Shown here piece by piece: positions 4,077 through 5,244 of a DNA stretch of 5,244 nucleotides; within the stretch, counting starts at the first letter, position 1; every line of letters begins with the position of its first letter. The stretch lies in NCBI GenBank assembly GCA_003566475.1, contig PXDE01000557.1, forward strand, positions 1 to 5,244, written 5' to 3'. This stretch comes from PVC group bacterium. GTDB taxonomy: Bacteria > Verrucomicrobiota > Kiritimatiellia > SS1-B-03-39 > PXDE01. A program made the translations under genes and the position numbers. Below the pieces are notes generated by a model that was not told where the DNA came from, searched no databases, and was given only the letters and a program-made list of their open reading frames with translations.

Positions 4077-5244
4077 ATGCCACCGGCTGATCCAACCGAT
4101 TCCGCGCCCCGCCGACCCAACGTCGTCCTGGTCTTCGGGGACGAATGGCGGGCCCAGGCCACGGGATACGCGGGCGATCCCAATGTGCGGACGCCGCGGC
4201 TGGACCGGCTGGCCGGGGAGAGCCTGAACCTGACCGAGGCGGTGGCGGGCTGCCCGGTGTGCTGCCCCTACCGGGCCAGCCTGATGACCGGTCAGTACCC
4301 CCTCACCCATGGCGTGGTCATCAACGACGTGCCCATCCGGCCCGACGCCCCGTCCATCCCCCGCGCCCTCGGCCCCCACGGGTACGAGTCGGCCTGGATC
4401 GGCAAGTGGCACCTCTACGGCAGTCCGGAAGGCCGCAACGAGCGGCGACGGGATCCGGTGCCGCGTGCGCATCAGCTCGGCTTCGACCGGTTCATGGCCG
4501 GCGAATGCTCGCACGACTACGGGAATTCGCACTACTCGGTGAACGACGACCCCACCCTCCGCATCTGGGAGGGCTACGACGCCTTCGCCCAGACCGACAC
4601 CGCCTGCGACTGGCTGAAGCGGCCAGAGCGCAAGGACCGCCCGTTCTTCCTCGGCCTGTCCTGGGGACCGCCGCATATGCCGCTGCAGACTGCGCCGCCC
4701 GAGTACCGGCAGCGGTTCTGGCCGGAGGACATGCGGCTCCGACCCAATGTGCCCGAAGCCTTCGCGGAGGCGGCCCGGCGCGACCTGGCCGGCCTCAGCG
4801 CCCACATCGCGGCTCTCGACGACGCCCTGGGCCGGGTGCTCGACACCCTGGAGGCGGCGGACCTGGCCGAGGACACCATCCTCATCTTCACCAGCGACCA
4901 CGGGAGCCAGCACCACAGCCAGGGACTCAATTTCAAGCTGTTCCCGTTCGACGAATCGGTTCGGGTGCCCTTTCTGCTCCGGTGGCCGCGCCGGTTCGGA
5001 CGGGAGGCGCGGGAGCTGCCGGTCCCCATCGACGCGCCCGACATCCTGCCCACGCTGGCCGGACTCTGTGGCCTGCCCCCGCCCCCCGAGGCCGAAGGGC
5101 GCGACTGGTCGCCGGCGCTGCGGGCCGAGGCCAAGGTGCGGGAGGATGACGCCGCCCTGCTCATGGTGGCGGCCCGGTTCACCGCTCTGCGCTGGCACGA
5201 TTTCCCCGAGTATCGGGGACTGCGCACGGCCCGGCACACCTACG
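4077..5244 (+). CDS. Cys-type sulfatase (arylsulfatase family S1), C-terminus beyond the window
   Basis: Sulfatases hydrolyse sulfate esters using a formylglycine made from an active-site Cys. The substrate here is unknown; sulfated glycans are plausible. The 389 visible residues cover the alkaline-phosphatase-like catalytic domain. RRPNVVLVFGDEWR (12-25) gives the first metal ligands near D22/E23. VCCPYRASLMTGQYPLTHG (61-79) holds the C-x-P-x-R signature with C62 as the formylglycine precursor. GKWHLYG (109-115) provides K110 and H112, and WGPPHMP (196-202) gives H200. TSDHG (272-276) provides further metal ligands, and LNFKLFPFDESVRVPFLLRWP (from 284) contains K287. The signature has Tyr where Ser or Ala is commonest. 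No signal peptide is seen, so it may be cytoplasmic or exported unconventionally. ATG 4077-4079 was chosen because no in-frame start lies upstream within the intergenic region. No clear Shine-Dalgarno precedes it. No maturase gene is in the window. Confidence 0.95.
   Translation, partial: MPPADPTDSAPRRPNVVLVFGDEWRAQATGYAGDPNVRTPRLDRLAGESLNLTEAVAGCPVCCPYRASLMTGQYPLTHGVVINDVPIRPDAPSIPRALGPHGYESAWIGKWHLYGSPEGRNERRRDPVPRAHQLGFDRFMAGECSHDYGNSHYSVNDDPTLRIWEGYDAFAQTDTACDWLKRPERKDRPFFLGLSWGPPHMPLQTAPPEYRQRFWPEDMRLRPNVPEAFAEAARRDLAGLSAHIAALDDALGRVLDTLEAADLAEDTILIFTSDHGSQHHSQGLNFKLFPFDESVRVPFLLRWPRRFGREARELPVPIDAPDILPTLAGLCGLPPPPEAEGRDWSPALRAEAKVREDDAALLMVAARFTALRWHDFPEYRGLRTARHTY

Noticed and set aside
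4145..5149. A 334-codon plus-strand frame within the sulfatase
   Set aside because: It is the wrong frame of the sulfatase; the translation is Arg/Pro/Ala/Gly-rich with no motif.
4020..5237. A 405-codon open frame on the minus strand opposite the sulfatase
   Set aside because: It is the antisense shadow of a high-GC gene. Its translation shows no domain, while the plus-strand frame from 4077 carries every sulfatase motif.

Overview
The window looks like a high-GC Gram-negative bacterium with sulfated-glycan metabolism, possibly of the PVC group (Kiritimatiellota/Verrucomicrobiota-like) or a neighbouring lineage. The clues are an rpoN-hpf-hprK gene order, a Cys-type sulfatase and long intergenic regions packed with palindromic repeats. 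The taxonomic guess is inference only.

Left block (1-908, minus strand): the 3' end of rpoN (sigma-54), then hpf (ribosome hibernation factor), then the first 136 codons of hprK (HPr kinase/phosphorylase), which runs off the left edge. This is a recognised cluster joining sigma-54 regulation with nitrogen/carbon PTS-type control. The hpf ribosome-binding site overlaps the rpoN stop codon. Only the last 59 codons of rpoN are present.

Junction (about 903-915): the rpoN remnant abuts, in another frame, the 5' part of an unrelated small membrane-protein gene (start at 1089) that follows proC by 5 nt. Both genes are cut at the same point and base composition changes there. This is either a real deletion/rearrangement breakpoint or an assembly chimera.

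Right block (910-5244): an apparent yggS (PLP homeostasis protein) - proC (pyrroline-5-carboxylate reductase) - membrane protein cluster on the minus strand, and a divergent, right-truncated sulfatase on the plus strand. yggS and proC are normally tight neighbours, but here 889 nt of non-coding, repeat-rich DNA separates them. Another 542 nt of similar DNA lies between yggS and the sulfatase.

The most unusual content is a modular dispersed repeat family in these two intergenic regions. Two long copies (about 2488-2824 and 3691-4038) each contain a 142/143-bp element bounded by inverted arms with nested palindromes. This is followed by exactly five 7-bp units, a 24-bp conserved block, a hairpin whose arms vary in sequence but mostly keep pairing, and a second, different 7-bp array. 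Two further tail-only copies lie at 1925-2038 (inverted) and 3613-3689. One copy reaches into the end of yggS and supplies its stop codon. No transposase, CRISPR array, tRNA or rRNA was seen.
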